Source of the DNA: Treponema sp. | GTDB lineage: Bacteria > Spirochaetota > Spirochaetia > Treponematales > Breznakiellaceae | NCBI GenBank assembly: GCA_031265845.1 | Contig: JAISCC010000047.1 | Location: 1-50,552 of the forward strand | Direction: 5' to 3' | Length of the DNA stretch: 50,552 nt | In this document: piece by piece, positions 36,114-43,937 of the stretch | Position numbering within the stretch: the stretch's first letter is position 1 | How the letters are laid out: every line of letters starts with the position of its first letter | Program-made: the position numbers and the translations under genes | The notes under the pieces: generated by a model | The model's input: the letters and a program-made list of their open reading frames with translations, nothing else | Told to the model about the DNA's origin: nothing | The model's database searches: none

Positions 36114-36305
36114 AGTTGCAACTTCCTTGTCACGTGAGGAGTTGGGAATAGTATACCACGGTTTTGGAGAAGAGGGAAGGAGGAACAAGATGAGCGCGGC
36201 AATGCAACACGCGGCGCTCAAGAGGGAAAAAGCCTTTCAAAACCACTCCTAAAAATCCATTTTTTAAGGAGTACTTGATATGTATAGGGGGGAAAATTTT
36301 AGCTT

Positions 36306-36440
36306 ATTGCGCGTTCTGTTTGCAGAATTACTCGCCCTGCCGGACGCTCCGCAGGCTGGCAAAATGTGGGCGAAGCGACTGACCTAGATGAACGGGAATC
36401 CCTGATCAGCAGAACGGTGGCGGAGCGCCCGTTTTATTGC
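36306..36440 (-). mobile_element. attC-like element E, degenerate
   Basis: Read leftward it follows the reductase-like gene. It ends with L'-like CTGCAAACAG, AAC and GCGCAAT, as if GTTAT had been lost from the GTTATGCGCAAT seen in site D. It contains the same CTAGGTCAGTCGCT (36387-36374) as site B and a matching CCACATTTTGCCA nearby. No good left arm is found, so this is a relic at best. Confidence 0.35.
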
Positions 36441-36450
36441 CAGTATATTT

Positions 36451-37158
36451 TCATATTATTTTTGTTTCATTGATAACATCGTATTTTAAATTTATGTATG
36501 ATTCTTCTAATTTTTTTATCTCAGTTAATTTTAACGCCTTTATATTTTTTAATTCATCAAATGATTTTATTGATTCTCCGTCAATTAATGTCGGCGTTTC
36601 TTTTCCTCCAATTAGCGCTGGAGCAATAATTATGGATATTCTATCAATCAATTTTTCCCTTAATATTATTGAATTTAATGTCCCGCCGGTTTGTATTGTC
36701 ATTTTTTCAATATTATATTTGTTTTTTAGCTGAAAAAATAAATCTATAAAGTTTATTTCATTTTCATAAAATAGCAATTCCATATTCTCTACATCTTTAT
36801 ATTGAAATGCAGGATGATTTTTATTGCTTGTTACAAGATAAAATGTTTGCGCCAAATTTATAAAATAATTTACCCCAATGTCTGTCAGATGAGGTTTGTT
36901 ATCGATAATTATAAAACTTACAGGTGATTTCTTTATGTTTTCTTTTTCGATATTCGCGCCGACTTTTGCCATTACCTTTCCGCTGTTCATTGAGAACAAA
37001 TCCGTCGTTTGTTCGATCTCATAATATTGTTTTAAACCGTTCTTTATACCGTCAATTTTTGGGAAATCTTTGTCTGCGTCCCGTTCGTCAATAAAGCCTG
37101 TTGAAATTTTCCCATCAACAGACATAAGCATAAATAAAGTCGTTATTGGTCTTTCCAT
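36451..37158 (-). CDS. RibD C-terminal/dihydrofolate reductase-like protein
   Basis: 235 residues from ATG 37158, with GGAG ahead. MERPITTLFMLMSVDGKISTGF is the start seen in RibD-C/DHFR-fold reductases, and IQTGGTLNSIILREKLIDRISIIIAPALIGGKETPTL matches the conserved NADPH-site and C-terminal motif. Substrate unknown: such proteins range from riboflavin reductases to stand-alone 'dihydrofolate reductase family' enzymes. The gene is extremely AT-rich compared with ppk1 beside it. Position between attC-like sites D and E in the same orientation suggests a gene cassette. Confidence 0.8.
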   Translation of the reverse strand: MERPITTLFMLMSVDGKISTGFIDERDADKDFPKIDGIKNGLKQYYEIEQTTDLFSMNSGKVMAKVGANIEKENIKKSPVSFIIIDNKPHLTDIGVNYFINLAQTFYLVTSNKNHPAFQYKDVENMELLFYENEINFIDLFFQLKNKYNIEKMTIQTGGTLNSIILREKLIDRISIIIAPALIGGKETPTLIDGESIKSFDELKNIKALKLTEIKKLEESYINLKYDVINETKII

Positions 37159-37214
37159 TGTTCTCTCCAGTAATAAGTTATACAATATACTTTCTTCCAC
37201 GTCTAGGGTATTGC

Positions 37215-37339
37215 GCATAACGTTCCTTGTCGCGGCGTTTTGAGGCGGAGAAAAACCGCACAAGGTCGCAGCCCGATTGCGGTTTTTCGTAGTCCGATTT
37301 CCGCCGTTGGGCGGCGAAGCGCAAGCATGACTGTTGCGA
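37215..37339 (-). mobile_element. attC-like recombination site D
   Basis: Leftward the element ends AAC-GTTATGC-GCAAT, with R' GTTATGC at 37221-37215. The opposite arm TCGCAAC (37339-37333) pairs only in part. The middle holds an inverted repeat, GAAAAACCGC ... GCGGTTTTTC, nearly identical to that in site C (38396-38446), which shows a common origin. It lies directly after the stop of the membrane-protein gene in the same orientation, as an attC should. Confidence 0.5.
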
Positions 37340-37356
37340 AGCCGCGCCTTTTTTAT

Positions 37357-37905
37357 TTACATTTTTATATAACCTTTTGCCGCCAAGAATCCCATTATAC
37401 CCATAAGTATTATCAATAACATCATGATGATTGACAATATTGTGATTATTTTTTTGTGTCCATATTTTATTGAAACTTTTATTATTCCAATAAATAATAA
37501 TACATATATTATCGCTTCGAGGTAACCTAAAATCTGATACATATATGGTATTTTTGTAAAAATGTATCCATCAAATGAACCCATTGTCGGGCCAATTGTT
37601 GACAATAGCGAAAAACCAATAATTATTAGTCCCAATTTTATTAAACCATACTTTTCTTCAAAAAACGCTTTGCGTAAAGGTAATAGTACCAATGCAATTA
37701 TTATTCCACGGAATATCTGCAAAGAAGGTCCTAATGCCACAATCGGCTCATCTACCGGCCGCATAAAAGTTGAAATTATTTCTGTTGCGAATAGTTCCTT
37801 ATAATTTACCACAACAAGAGCGAATAATCCGGCGAGAAAATATGCTATTGTGTGTGCATATACCATTTGCCAAAAATACTTTACCGCATTGAATTTTTTT
37901 TCCAT
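37357..37905 (-). CDS. Small integral membrane protein, unknown
   Basis: 182 residues with about five membrane segments (14-35, 58-80, 85-105, 118-142, 150-178). The start MEKKFNAVKYFWQMVYAHTIAYFLAGL and the GPTMGSFDGYIFTKIPYMYQ loop do not point to a family I can name. It is very AT-rich and lacks neighbours of related function. Flanking attC-like site D suggests that it is the insert of a mobile cassette. Confidence 0.65.
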   Translation of the reverse strand: MEKKFNAVKYFWQMVYAHTIAYFLAGLFALVVVNYKELFATEIISTFMRPVDEPIVALGPSLQIFRGIIIALVLLPLRKAFFEEKYGLIKLGLIIIGFSLLSTIGPTMGSFDGYIFTKIPYMYQILGYLEAIIYVLLFIGIIKVSIKYGHKKIITILSIIMMLLIILMGIMGFLAAKGYIKM

Positions 37906-37965
37906 GATTTTATGTCCTTTTCATTAGATTTTTTCAACCTATATTATGGTTTACAAAGCCCTATA

Positions 37966-38381
37966 AGATAGGAGGAACAATAGCAGACAATGTTTTGCAA
38001 TATAATCTTGGATCTTTTAATGAAAGTATACTAAAGAAATATGGACAGGAACCTGATAATATTTTCCATATTCAATCACAACAGTCTGACATGGGGTTGC
38101 ATCCCACACAAAAGCCATTAAAACTTATGGAGTTATTAATTGAATTAACAACAATTGAAGGGCAGATTGTATGCGATCCTTTTTGTGGAAGTGGAACTAC
38201 ATTAATAGCCGCGTTACGTCTTAATAGGAAATTTATTGGTTTTGAAAAAGAGGGAAAATATTATAACATAACATTAGACAGAATTAATGAAGAAAATTAC
38301 AAAAAGTATATTGTTATAAATTTAGAAAATAAGATGGGGTTACTTCGCCTGACAGGTCTGTATGCGTTCCGGCGCCAGTAG
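37966..38381 (+). pseudogene. DNA methyltransferase C-terminal fragment (N4/N6-Mtase)
   Basis: The open frame begins after a TAA near 37965 with no start codon of its own until TTG 37995. It encodes the end of a DNA adenine/cytosine-N4 methylase: HPTQKPLKLMELLI and motif I VCDPFCGSGTTLIAA, then FIGFEKEGKYYNITLDRI. The catalytic DPPY part that precedes this in the family is missing, so it cannot methylate by itself. Its final codons run into attC-like site C. AT-rich, hence probably foreign. Confidence 0.75.
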
Positions 38382-38537
38382 GCGGCTCGGGCTCCGAAAA
38401 ACCGCGTCGGGCTTGCGCCCTTTGTGCGGTTTTTCTCCGCCACATTTTACCAGCCATGGTCTGGCTGCGCAAAGCCTTTATTCGAACTGGCAAAACGTCG
38501 CCGAACCGAAGGTTCGCAAATAGCCGGAACGTCAGGC
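38347..38537 (+). mobile_element. attC-like recombination site C
   Basis: This is the best of the set. R'' GCCTGAC (38347-38353) and R' GTCAGGC (38531-38537) are perfectly complementary. Spacers differ in length (AGGT and CCGGAAC). L'' CTGTATGCG (38358-38366) pairs with L' CGCAAATAG (38515-38523) with two mismatches. The interior contains GAAAAACCGC/GCGGTTTTTC arms as in site D. R' lacks the usual GTT. Architecture matches folded attC; integrase recognition is unproven. Confidence 0.55.
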
Positions 38538-38582
38538 GAAAGACATCCTAAAATATAAATCTATATAAAAATTTACACTACT

Positions 38583-39004
38583 GAAACTCTCCAGGGCGAG
38601 TCCAAAAAGGCGCAACGCGATCTTTCCCCCATTAACAATGGTACGGAAGCAATCAACACTCTGGCTTTGAATGCCGCCATTGAGGCGGCGGGCAAGGGTT
38701 TCGCCGCAGTGGCGTAATCCGCAAGCATGCCGCAACCACCAAAAACGCGGTGGACGGCATATCGGCGAATATACAGACCCTCATAAAAATCATCCACAAT
38801 ATTTCAGCGAAAATGGAAACTTTTTATATGTCCAAAAACGAATCCCAGACCCGCTTTGAACTTATATATCCCGCACTGGAATCTAAAGGTTGGATGCGGG
38901 AGCATATTAAACGGGACGGCGATATAGAGAAATCTGTCAAACGGATAAAATTGATTGGACATTGTATCAAGCGGATTCGCCGCCAATTAATAGAAAGCTA
39001 TTGA
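38583..39004 (+). pseudogene. Chemoreceptor fragment joined to an HsdR N-terminus
   Basis: From 38583 the frame reads EAINTLALNAAIEAA-GKGFAAVA and stops at TAA 38715; this is the tip of a methyl-accepting chemotaxis protein with four residues lost. The next frame continues the same domain (IRKHAATTKNAVDGISANIQTLIKIIH), so a frameshift lies near 38714. It then runs in frame into ATG 38828 and MSKNESQTRFELIYPALESKGW, the usual N-terminus of type I restriction subunit HsdR, which breaks off after about 25 residues. Both genes are dead remnants. Confidence 0.65.
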
Positions 39005-39029
39005 CAAACCAACCAAAACAATGTATAAA
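39001..39029 (+). promoter_or_regulatory. Promoter of crcB
   Basis: TTGACA (39001-39006), 17-base spacer, TATAAA (39024-39029). The -35 overlaps the stop of the HsdR fragment. I see no fluoride riboswitch in the short leader. Confidence 0.7.
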
Positions 39030-39064
39030 CACTATTTGATTTCAATAGAAGCGGGAGCGTTAAA

Positions 39065-39442
39065 ATGCATTATTTATATATTGTTATTGGCGGTGGAATT
39101 GGGGCGTTGTCGAGATACTTTTCAAGTCAATTTATAAACTCGTCCATAAATATTAAATTTCCCCTCGGCGTTCTTTTTGTCAATTGCATTGGGGCGCTGT
39201 TAATAGGTTTTTTGACAACTATTTTTGACCTGTTCTCAATGAATGTCAAGTGGAGGTTGTTTTTGATCACCGGATTTCTGGGAGGTTATACAACCTTTTC
39301 AACATATTCATTGGAGACGGTTCAATATTTTATCAATGGCGCTGTTAAACACGCTCTTGTAAATATATTATTAAACAACATATTATGCTTATTGTTTGTA
39401 TTGTTGGGAATGTGGTTGAGTAAAATAATAATCACAAAATAG
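39065..39442 (+). CDS. crcB: Fluoride channel CrcB/Fluc
   Basis: 125 residues with four membrane segments. Family motifs: GGGIGALSRYF (residues 7-17), PLGVLFVNCIGALLIGFL and GFLGGYTTFSTYSLET, the Phe/Thr-rich track that conducts fluoride; the Asn of VNC is part of the pore. Two copies form the working antiparallel dimer in the inner membrane. GGGAG precedes ATG 39065. Strongly AT-rich; follows restriction and chemoreceptor debris, so it was probably acquired. Confidence 0.92.
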   Translation: MHYLYIVIGGGIGALSRYFSSQFINSSINIKFPLGVLFVNCIGALLIGFLTTIFDLFSMNVKWRLFLITGFLGGYTTFSTYSLETVQYFINGAVKHALVNILLNNILCLLFVLLGMWLSKIIITK

Positions 39443-39728
39443 CTGGAGGCTTTTTCAAAACGCGCCTTGCGGGACGCGGCTTTTCACCAGCGGATTATGC
39501 GGCGGCGCCCGCTTTTATTATGGGGAACCTCTGGCGAAAATTTCCACTTCTTTATTTGCAACGAATGATACAAACACAATTTTTTTCCAGAAGGGTAAGA
39601 AAACCTCTAAAAACTGAAGTTTTTAAAGGTCCCCTATGGTTATATTTCCCAATATCGCGATGACATTTATGACAGTTTCATCTTTTAATCTCATTAAGAG
39701 TCAAATCGGATGTTTTTTTTTGAGGATA

Positions 39729-39929
39729 CTAGCATATCCATTCTTGACACGCCCGCCGCCTTTTGTTCAATATTTCATATAGTGTCTTTTCAAAAATAAG
39801 CGTTTCTTTTTCCGTCTCAATGGTATGAGCGCATTCTATCAACCGCCCGTATTCTTCCAGAGAATTTGCCAAGCCGTTTTGTTGCAAACCAGAGAAATGC
39901 CGCAGCCGGAATGGAAATGCGCCTGAATA
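39729..39929 (-). pseudogene. Possible decayed reading frame
   Basis: A 66-codon open stretch without a start codon ends ETEKETLIFEKTLYEILNKR... and CQEWIC. An adjoining frame upstream has a hydrophobic run (SLIFRRISIPAAAFLWFATK), which could be the preceding part after a frameshift. No family is recognised. In the rest of 39443-40416 I see only GC-rich low-complexity DNA (about 40020-40110) and no supported gene. Confidence 0.25.
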
Positions 39930-40416
39930 TTAGACTGAAATCAATGAATCCGCCTGAGATGAAGAACGCTCGCTAAAGGGCGGGGATAGCGCTCGCACAT
40001 TACGTCTGCGCCCAAGCAAGAATATCTCCGCGCGGAACGCGCAAACGCAGACACGCCGTTGCGCCGCCTGCGCAAAGCGGGCGCAAAGCGGGCGCAGAGC
40101 GGTTGATCGGATTGTTTTGTGGCGCTTTTTCTGGCCATTACACGAGCGCGCCGCATCGCTTTTCTCCCGCATTCCGCTAATAGACCAACCATTCACTCCA
40201 CGCCGCCTGGCTTGTTCGGGATCGCCGCCAAGCGCCCGCAGGAGCGTTCTTGCGCATAGCAAAACATCCTTCAAGATTCGCGCCTCACTTTTTCGGCGCT
40301 TGAGCAGAGGCGCCGGATTTCTTCCCGCGCCTCAAAAAACGGTGTAGGCGTGATTAATTCCGATCAATCTAAATGCGTCGCGTGTGCGCTCGCGGCGTTT
40401 TAACTCGCCTTCTCGT

Positions 40417-40644
40417 TTAGCAGTCGTCTATCGCCGCGGCAAGGAACTCCACGAGCTTCGTCGCCTCTTCTTTGGTGAGCGTTACGCCTTTTCCCATTTT
40501 TTCATGCCCAGGGGACCAGTCCCGAATGTCAATTTTAGGATTTCTGTTATTCCATGAAACCAGATTGACTTCTTTTTTCCAACCGCTCTTTTCTTCAGAA
40601 AGAACGCCGAGCGTCTTCTCAATATTATAAGTAATATCAGCCAT
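40417..40644 (-). CDS. PC4/YdbC-like ssDNA-binding protein
   Basis: 75 residues from ATG 40644 behind AAGGAG. It matches the YdbC family, homologous to the human coactivator PC4: MADITYNIEKTLGVLS, GWKKEVNLVSWNNRNPKIDIRDWSPGHEKMGKG and a C-terminal helix LTKEEATKLVEFLAAAI. Such proteins are dimers that hold single-stranded DNA. The exact job in bacteria is not settled. It is divergent from ppdK. Confidence 0.88.
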   Translation of the reverse strand: MADITYNIEKTLGVLSEEKSGWKKEVNLVSWNNRNPKIDIRDWSPGHEKMGKGVTLTKEEATKLVEFLAAAIDDC

Positions 40645-40664
40645 ATATTTCTCCTTCTGCAAGA

Positions 40665-40693
40665 AGCATAGCGCATTGCTGAAAGAAAAGCAA
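40665..40693 (-). promoter_or_regulatory. Promoter of the YdbC-like gene
   Basis: Leftward: TTGCTT (40693-40688), 17 bases, TATGCT (40670-40665). The start site would lie about 20 bases before the ATG, so AAGGAG is contained in the leader. Confidence 0.55.
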
Positions 40694-40730
40694 GTGTTTC
40701 AAATTCTTCGTGTTTTCTTGCAAAAACCAC

Positions 40731-40759
40731 TTGCAAATATTTTTCACAATATATATAAT
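40731..40759 (+). promoter_or_regulatory. Promoter of ppdK
   Basis: TTGCAA (40731-40736), 17 bases, TATAAT (40754-40759). A leader of about 50 bases contains GGAGG before ATG 40819. Confidence 0.7.
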
Positions 40760-40818
40760 TATTCGCATACCAGCCGTTTTCATAAAATTAAAAATGGCTA
40801 ATTCTATTTGGAGGCTTT

Positions 40819-43773
40819 ATGGCAAAGCAGAAACTGAAAAATGTCTATTTCTTCGGTGAGAGGAACACCGAAGGAAACGCCGAAATGAAGGATATACTCG
40901 GCGGCAAAGGCGCTAATTTAGCGGAAATGAGCAGGCTCGGAATACCGGTTCCGCCTGGGTTCACCATTTCAACCGAAGTGTGCGCCGCGTATTATGAAAA
41001 TAAAAAGAAATATCCTGAAGGTCTTGAGAAAGACGTCGCGGCAAACTTAAAAAGACTTGAAAAATTGATGGGGAAAAAATTGGGCGATCCAAAAGATCCG
41101 CTCCTGGTTTCCGTGCGTTCAGGCGCTCCGGTTTCCATGCCCGGCATGATGGACACCATTCTTAATCTGGGCGTCAATGATCGCGCGGTGGAAGGTCTGG
41201 CAAAAAAAACAGGCAACCCCCGTTTTGCGTGGGACGCATACCGCAGATTTATTCAGATGTACGGCAATGTGGTGATGGAAGTCCCGCATAAGAATTTTGA
41301 AGACGCGATAAAACGGATAAAAGAAGAAAAAGGCGTACAGCTTGACACCGATTTGGACGCGGACGATTTGCGGCGGTTAGTGGAAGAGTATAAAGAAATT
41401 GTACGGGAAGGAACGGGAAAAGATTTTCCGCAGGATCCGAACGATCAATTATGGGGCGCGATAGGCGCGGTTTTCAGTTCATGGAACAACGAACGCGCCA
41501 TAAAATACCGCCAACTCAATGAAATTAAAAATGTGAAAGGCACCGCTGTAAATGTGCAGTCAATGGTTTTTGGAAATATGGGTGAAAATTCCGGCACGGG
41601 AGTCTGTTTCAGCCGCGATCCTTCAACCGGCGAAAATATTTTCTATGGCGAATACCTTATGAACGCTCAGGGAGAAGATGTGGTCGCCGGCATCAGAACG
41701 CCGGAGAAAATAGCCACTCTGGAACAGAGGAATAAAAAGATTTACGATCAGCTTGTAAAAATCAGAAACAAATTGGAAAAGCATTTCCACGACATGCAGG
41801 ATATGGAATTCACGGTTCAGGATGGAAAATTATTCCTTTTGCAAACCAGAAACGGGAAGCGCACCGGCGCCGCGGCTATAAAAATCGCGGTGGATATGGT
41901 GAACGAGAAACTCATCGCAAAAAAAACGGCGATTACGCGCGTCACTCCAGCCTTGCTGGATCAGGCGCTTCACCCCATGATCGAAGCCAACGCCTTGAAA
42001 GAAGCCCAGTCGCTGACAAAGGGCATCGACGCTTCTCCGGGCGCCGGCTGCGGACGAATCGTGTTTTCCGCTCAGGAAGCTGAAGAGTGGCACGAAGGCG
42101 GGGAAAAAGTGTTGCTTGTACGGCAGGAGACCAGCCCGGAAGATATAGGCGGCATGGTGGTTTCTCAGGGCATCCTCACCTCGACCGGCGGCAAGACAAG
42201 CCACGCCGCAGTTGTCGCTCGCGGTTTCGGCGCTCCCTGTATTGTAGGCGCGAAAGATGTTGTCATTCAGGGCGATCAGGTCGTCATCGGGGAAAAAACC
42301 TTGAGCAAAGGAGACTGGATCACCATTGACGGTTCGACGGGCGAGGTGTATGAAGGGCAGCTTCCGCTGGTGAAGCCTGAAATTTCGAACGAAATGCAGA
42401 CGTTCTTGCTCTGGTGCGACAGCGTTCGCGCAGGGGCCGTACGCGGTGACATTAAAGGGTTTGAAGTGCGCGCCAACGCGGATCAGCCGGAAGACGCGAA
42501 GCGCGCGTTTAATTTCGGCGCTCAGGGCGTGGGCTTGTGCCGCACCGAGCACATGTTCTTTGACAAGGAAAAACTCATTCATTTCCGCGCCATGATCGTG
42601 GCGGACTCGGTTGAAGAACGCAAAGAAGCGTTGAAAAAGATACTGCCGCTTCAGCAAAAAGATTTTTACGGCATATTCAAGGCTATGGCGGGGCGTCCGG
42701 TTACCATTCGGCTTCTGGATCCGCCGCTCCATGAATTCGTCCCGCATACCCAGGAAGAGACCCAGGAATTGGCGGAGCGCCTCGGCATGTCAATAGAAAC
42801 CCTCCAGCCCAAGATCGACAGGCTCAAGGAGCAGAACCCCATGCTTGGACACCGCGGCTGCCGTCTTGCGGTCACCTACCCTGAAATCTACGATATGCAG
42901 GTTGAAGCCATCGCGCGCGCGGCTATTCAATGCCTGAAAGAAACCGTCCCGGTTCAACCGGAAATCATGATTCCGATTGTGGTGACTGCGCGGGAACTCA
43001 AGTTGCTCCGCCCCTGCGCGGAAGCGACTCTTAAACGGGTGTTTGATGAAGAAAAAGTGCAGATGCCGATAAAAATCGGCACCATGATTGAAGTGCCGCG
43101 CGCCGCCATCCGTTCGGCCCATATCGCAAAGTATGCGGACTTCTTCAGCTTCGGCACCAATGATCTCACGCAGATGACGTTCGCCTTCAGCCGCGACGAT
43201 GTGGCGGCGTTCCTGCCCGAATACCTTGAGAAGAATGTCCTTGATGTTGACCCATTCAAATCCGTTGACGAAGAAGGCGTCGGCTTCCTCATCCGTTACG
43301 CAACGGAACAGGGGCGCGGGGTGAAGCCCAATCTCAAGGTTGGCATTTGCGGCGAACACGGCGGAGACCCCAAAACCATTGACTTCTGCTACCGCGCCGG
43401 TCTCAGTTACGTGTCTTGCTCTCCGTTCCGCGTACCGCTCGCCCGCCTTGCCGCAGCCCAAGCGGTGATCAACAATCCTGATATAGGCGGCGAGGAAGCG
43501 GCGTCCGTGAAAGCGCCACCCGCGCAAAAAAAACGCGGCAGACCTGCCCGCGCAAAACTTGAATCTCCGGTGGTTGAGATGCCCGCGCCAGACGCGCCCA
43601 AAAAACGCGGCAGACCTGCCCGCGTAAAAGTTGAGGCTCCGGCGGTTGAAACGCCCGCGCCGTCCGCGCCTAAAAAACGCGGTCGTCCTGCCCGCGCAAA
43701 ACTTGAATCTCCGGCGGTTGAGACGCCCGCGCCAGATGCGCCCAAAAAACGCGGCAGACCCCGGAAATCATAA
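40819..43773 (+). CDS. ppdK: Pyruvate, phosphate dikinase with AT-hook-like tail
   Basis: 984 residues. The first 890 are a standard PPDK: nucleotide-binding start (FFGERNTEGNAEMKDILGGKGANLAEM), swivelling domain with GGKTSHAAVVARG (catalytic His462), and PEP domain with GTNDLTQMTFAFSRDD and active-site Cys844 in GICGEHGGDP. It interconverts pyruvate and PEP with AMP/PPi, central to glycolysis in many anaerobes. Residues 892-984 are an extra tail with KKRGRP at 904, 928, 952 and 976, exactly 24 apart and separated by Pro/Glu/Ala linkers; the first three are followed by AR and the last by RKS. The motif equals the AT-hook core that binds the minor groove. Confidence 0.96.
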   Translation: MAKQKLKNVYFFGERNTEGNAEMKDILGGKGANLAEMSRLGIPVPPGFTISTEVCAAYYENKKKYPEGLEKDVAANLKRLEKLMGKKLGDPKDPLLVSVRSGAPVSMPGMMDTILNLGVNDRAVEGLAKKTGNPRFAWDAYRRFIQMYGNVVMEVPHKNFEDAIKRIKEEKGVQLDTDLDADDLRRLVEEYKEIVREGTGKDFPQDPNDQLWGAIGAVFSSWNNERAIKYRQLNEIKNVKGTAVNVQSMVFGNMGENSGTGVCFSRDPSTGENIFYGEYLMNAQGEDVVAGIRTPEKIATLEQRNKKIYDQLVKIRNKLEKHFHDMQDMEFTVQDGKLFLLQTRNGKRTGAAAIKIAVDMVNEKLIAKKTAITRVTPALLDQALHPMIEANALKEAQSLTKGIDASPGAGCGRIVFSAQEAEEWHEGGEKVLLVRQETSPEDIGGMVVSQGILTSTGGKTSHAAVVARGFGAPCIVGAKDVVIQGDQVVIGEKTLSKGDWITIDGSTGEVYEGQLPLVKPEISNEMQTFLLWCDSVRAGAVRGDIKGFEVRANADQPEDAKRAFNFGAQGVGLCRTEHMFFDKEKLIHFRAMIVADSVEERKEALKKILPLQQKDFYGIFKAMAGRPVTIRLLDPPLHEFVPHTQEETQELAERLGMSIETLQPKIDRLKEQNPMLGHRGCRLAVTYPEIYDMQVEAIARAAIQCLKETVPVQPEIMIPIVVTARELKLLRPCAEATLKRVFDEEKVQMPIKIGTMIEVPRAAIRSAHIAKYADFFSFGTNDLTQMTFAFSRDDVAAFLPEYLEKNVLDVDPFKSVDEEGVGFLIRYATEQGRGVKPNLKVGICGEHGGDPKTIDFCYRAGLSYVSCSPFRVPLARLAAAQAVINNPDIGGEEAASVKAPPAQKKRGRPARAKLESPVVEMPAPDAPKKRGRPARVKVEAPAVETPAPSAPKKRGRPARAKLESPAVETPAPDAPKKRGRPRKS

Positions 43774-43774
43774 G

Positions 43775-43793
43775 GCAAATGCCGGGCATTTGC
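43775..43793 (+). terminator. First hairpin after ppdK
   Basis: GCAAATGCC-G-GGCATTTGC is a perfect nine-base inverted repeat beginning one base after the stop codon. There is no T-run. A second, larger hairpin follows immediately. Confidence 0.45.
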
Positions 43794-43845
43794 CGGACGA
43801 ATTCCAAGCGAATTCCAAGCGAATTCCAAGCGAATTCGTCCGGCA
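43791..43845 (+). repeat. Tandem 11-mers inside a 14-base inverted repeat
   Basis: TGCCGGACGAATTC (43791-43804) and GAATTCGTCCGGCA (43832-43845) are perfectly complementary. Between and overlapping them, GAATTCCAAGC repeats three times (43799-43831) with a fourth partial unit. The repeat unit creates four EcoRI-type GAATTC sites in 40 bases. It could act as a terminator or mRNA-stabilising hairpin for ppdK. Confidence 0.8.
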
Positions 43846-43875
43846 TTCGCCACGCTTTCCGATTAGTTAAAAAAT

Positions 43876-43902
43876 GGGCTGGCTTCAAATTGAAGCCAGC
43901 CC
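43876..43902 (-). terminator. 13-base-stem hairpin before the aldo/keto reductase gene
   Basis: GGGCTGGCTTCAA-A-TTGAAGCCAGCCC is perfect. Read leftward it is followed by ATTTTTTAAC, the form of an intrinsic terminator, although no leftward gene precedes it. Rightward it lies 36 bases before the next start codon and could act on that leader. Confidence 0.5.
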
Positions 43903-43937
43903 TGATTTGAAGCCATTTGGCAAAAGGAGATTTTGTT

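Noticed and set aside
39030..39064. Fluoride riboswitch before crcB
   Set aside because: The leader is too short and lacks the conserved crcB-motif pseudoknot sequences.
39930..40274. Leftward 114-residue reading frame
   Set aside because: Arg/Cys-rich low-complexity product in GC-rich repetitive DNA, no ribosome site and no recognised family.
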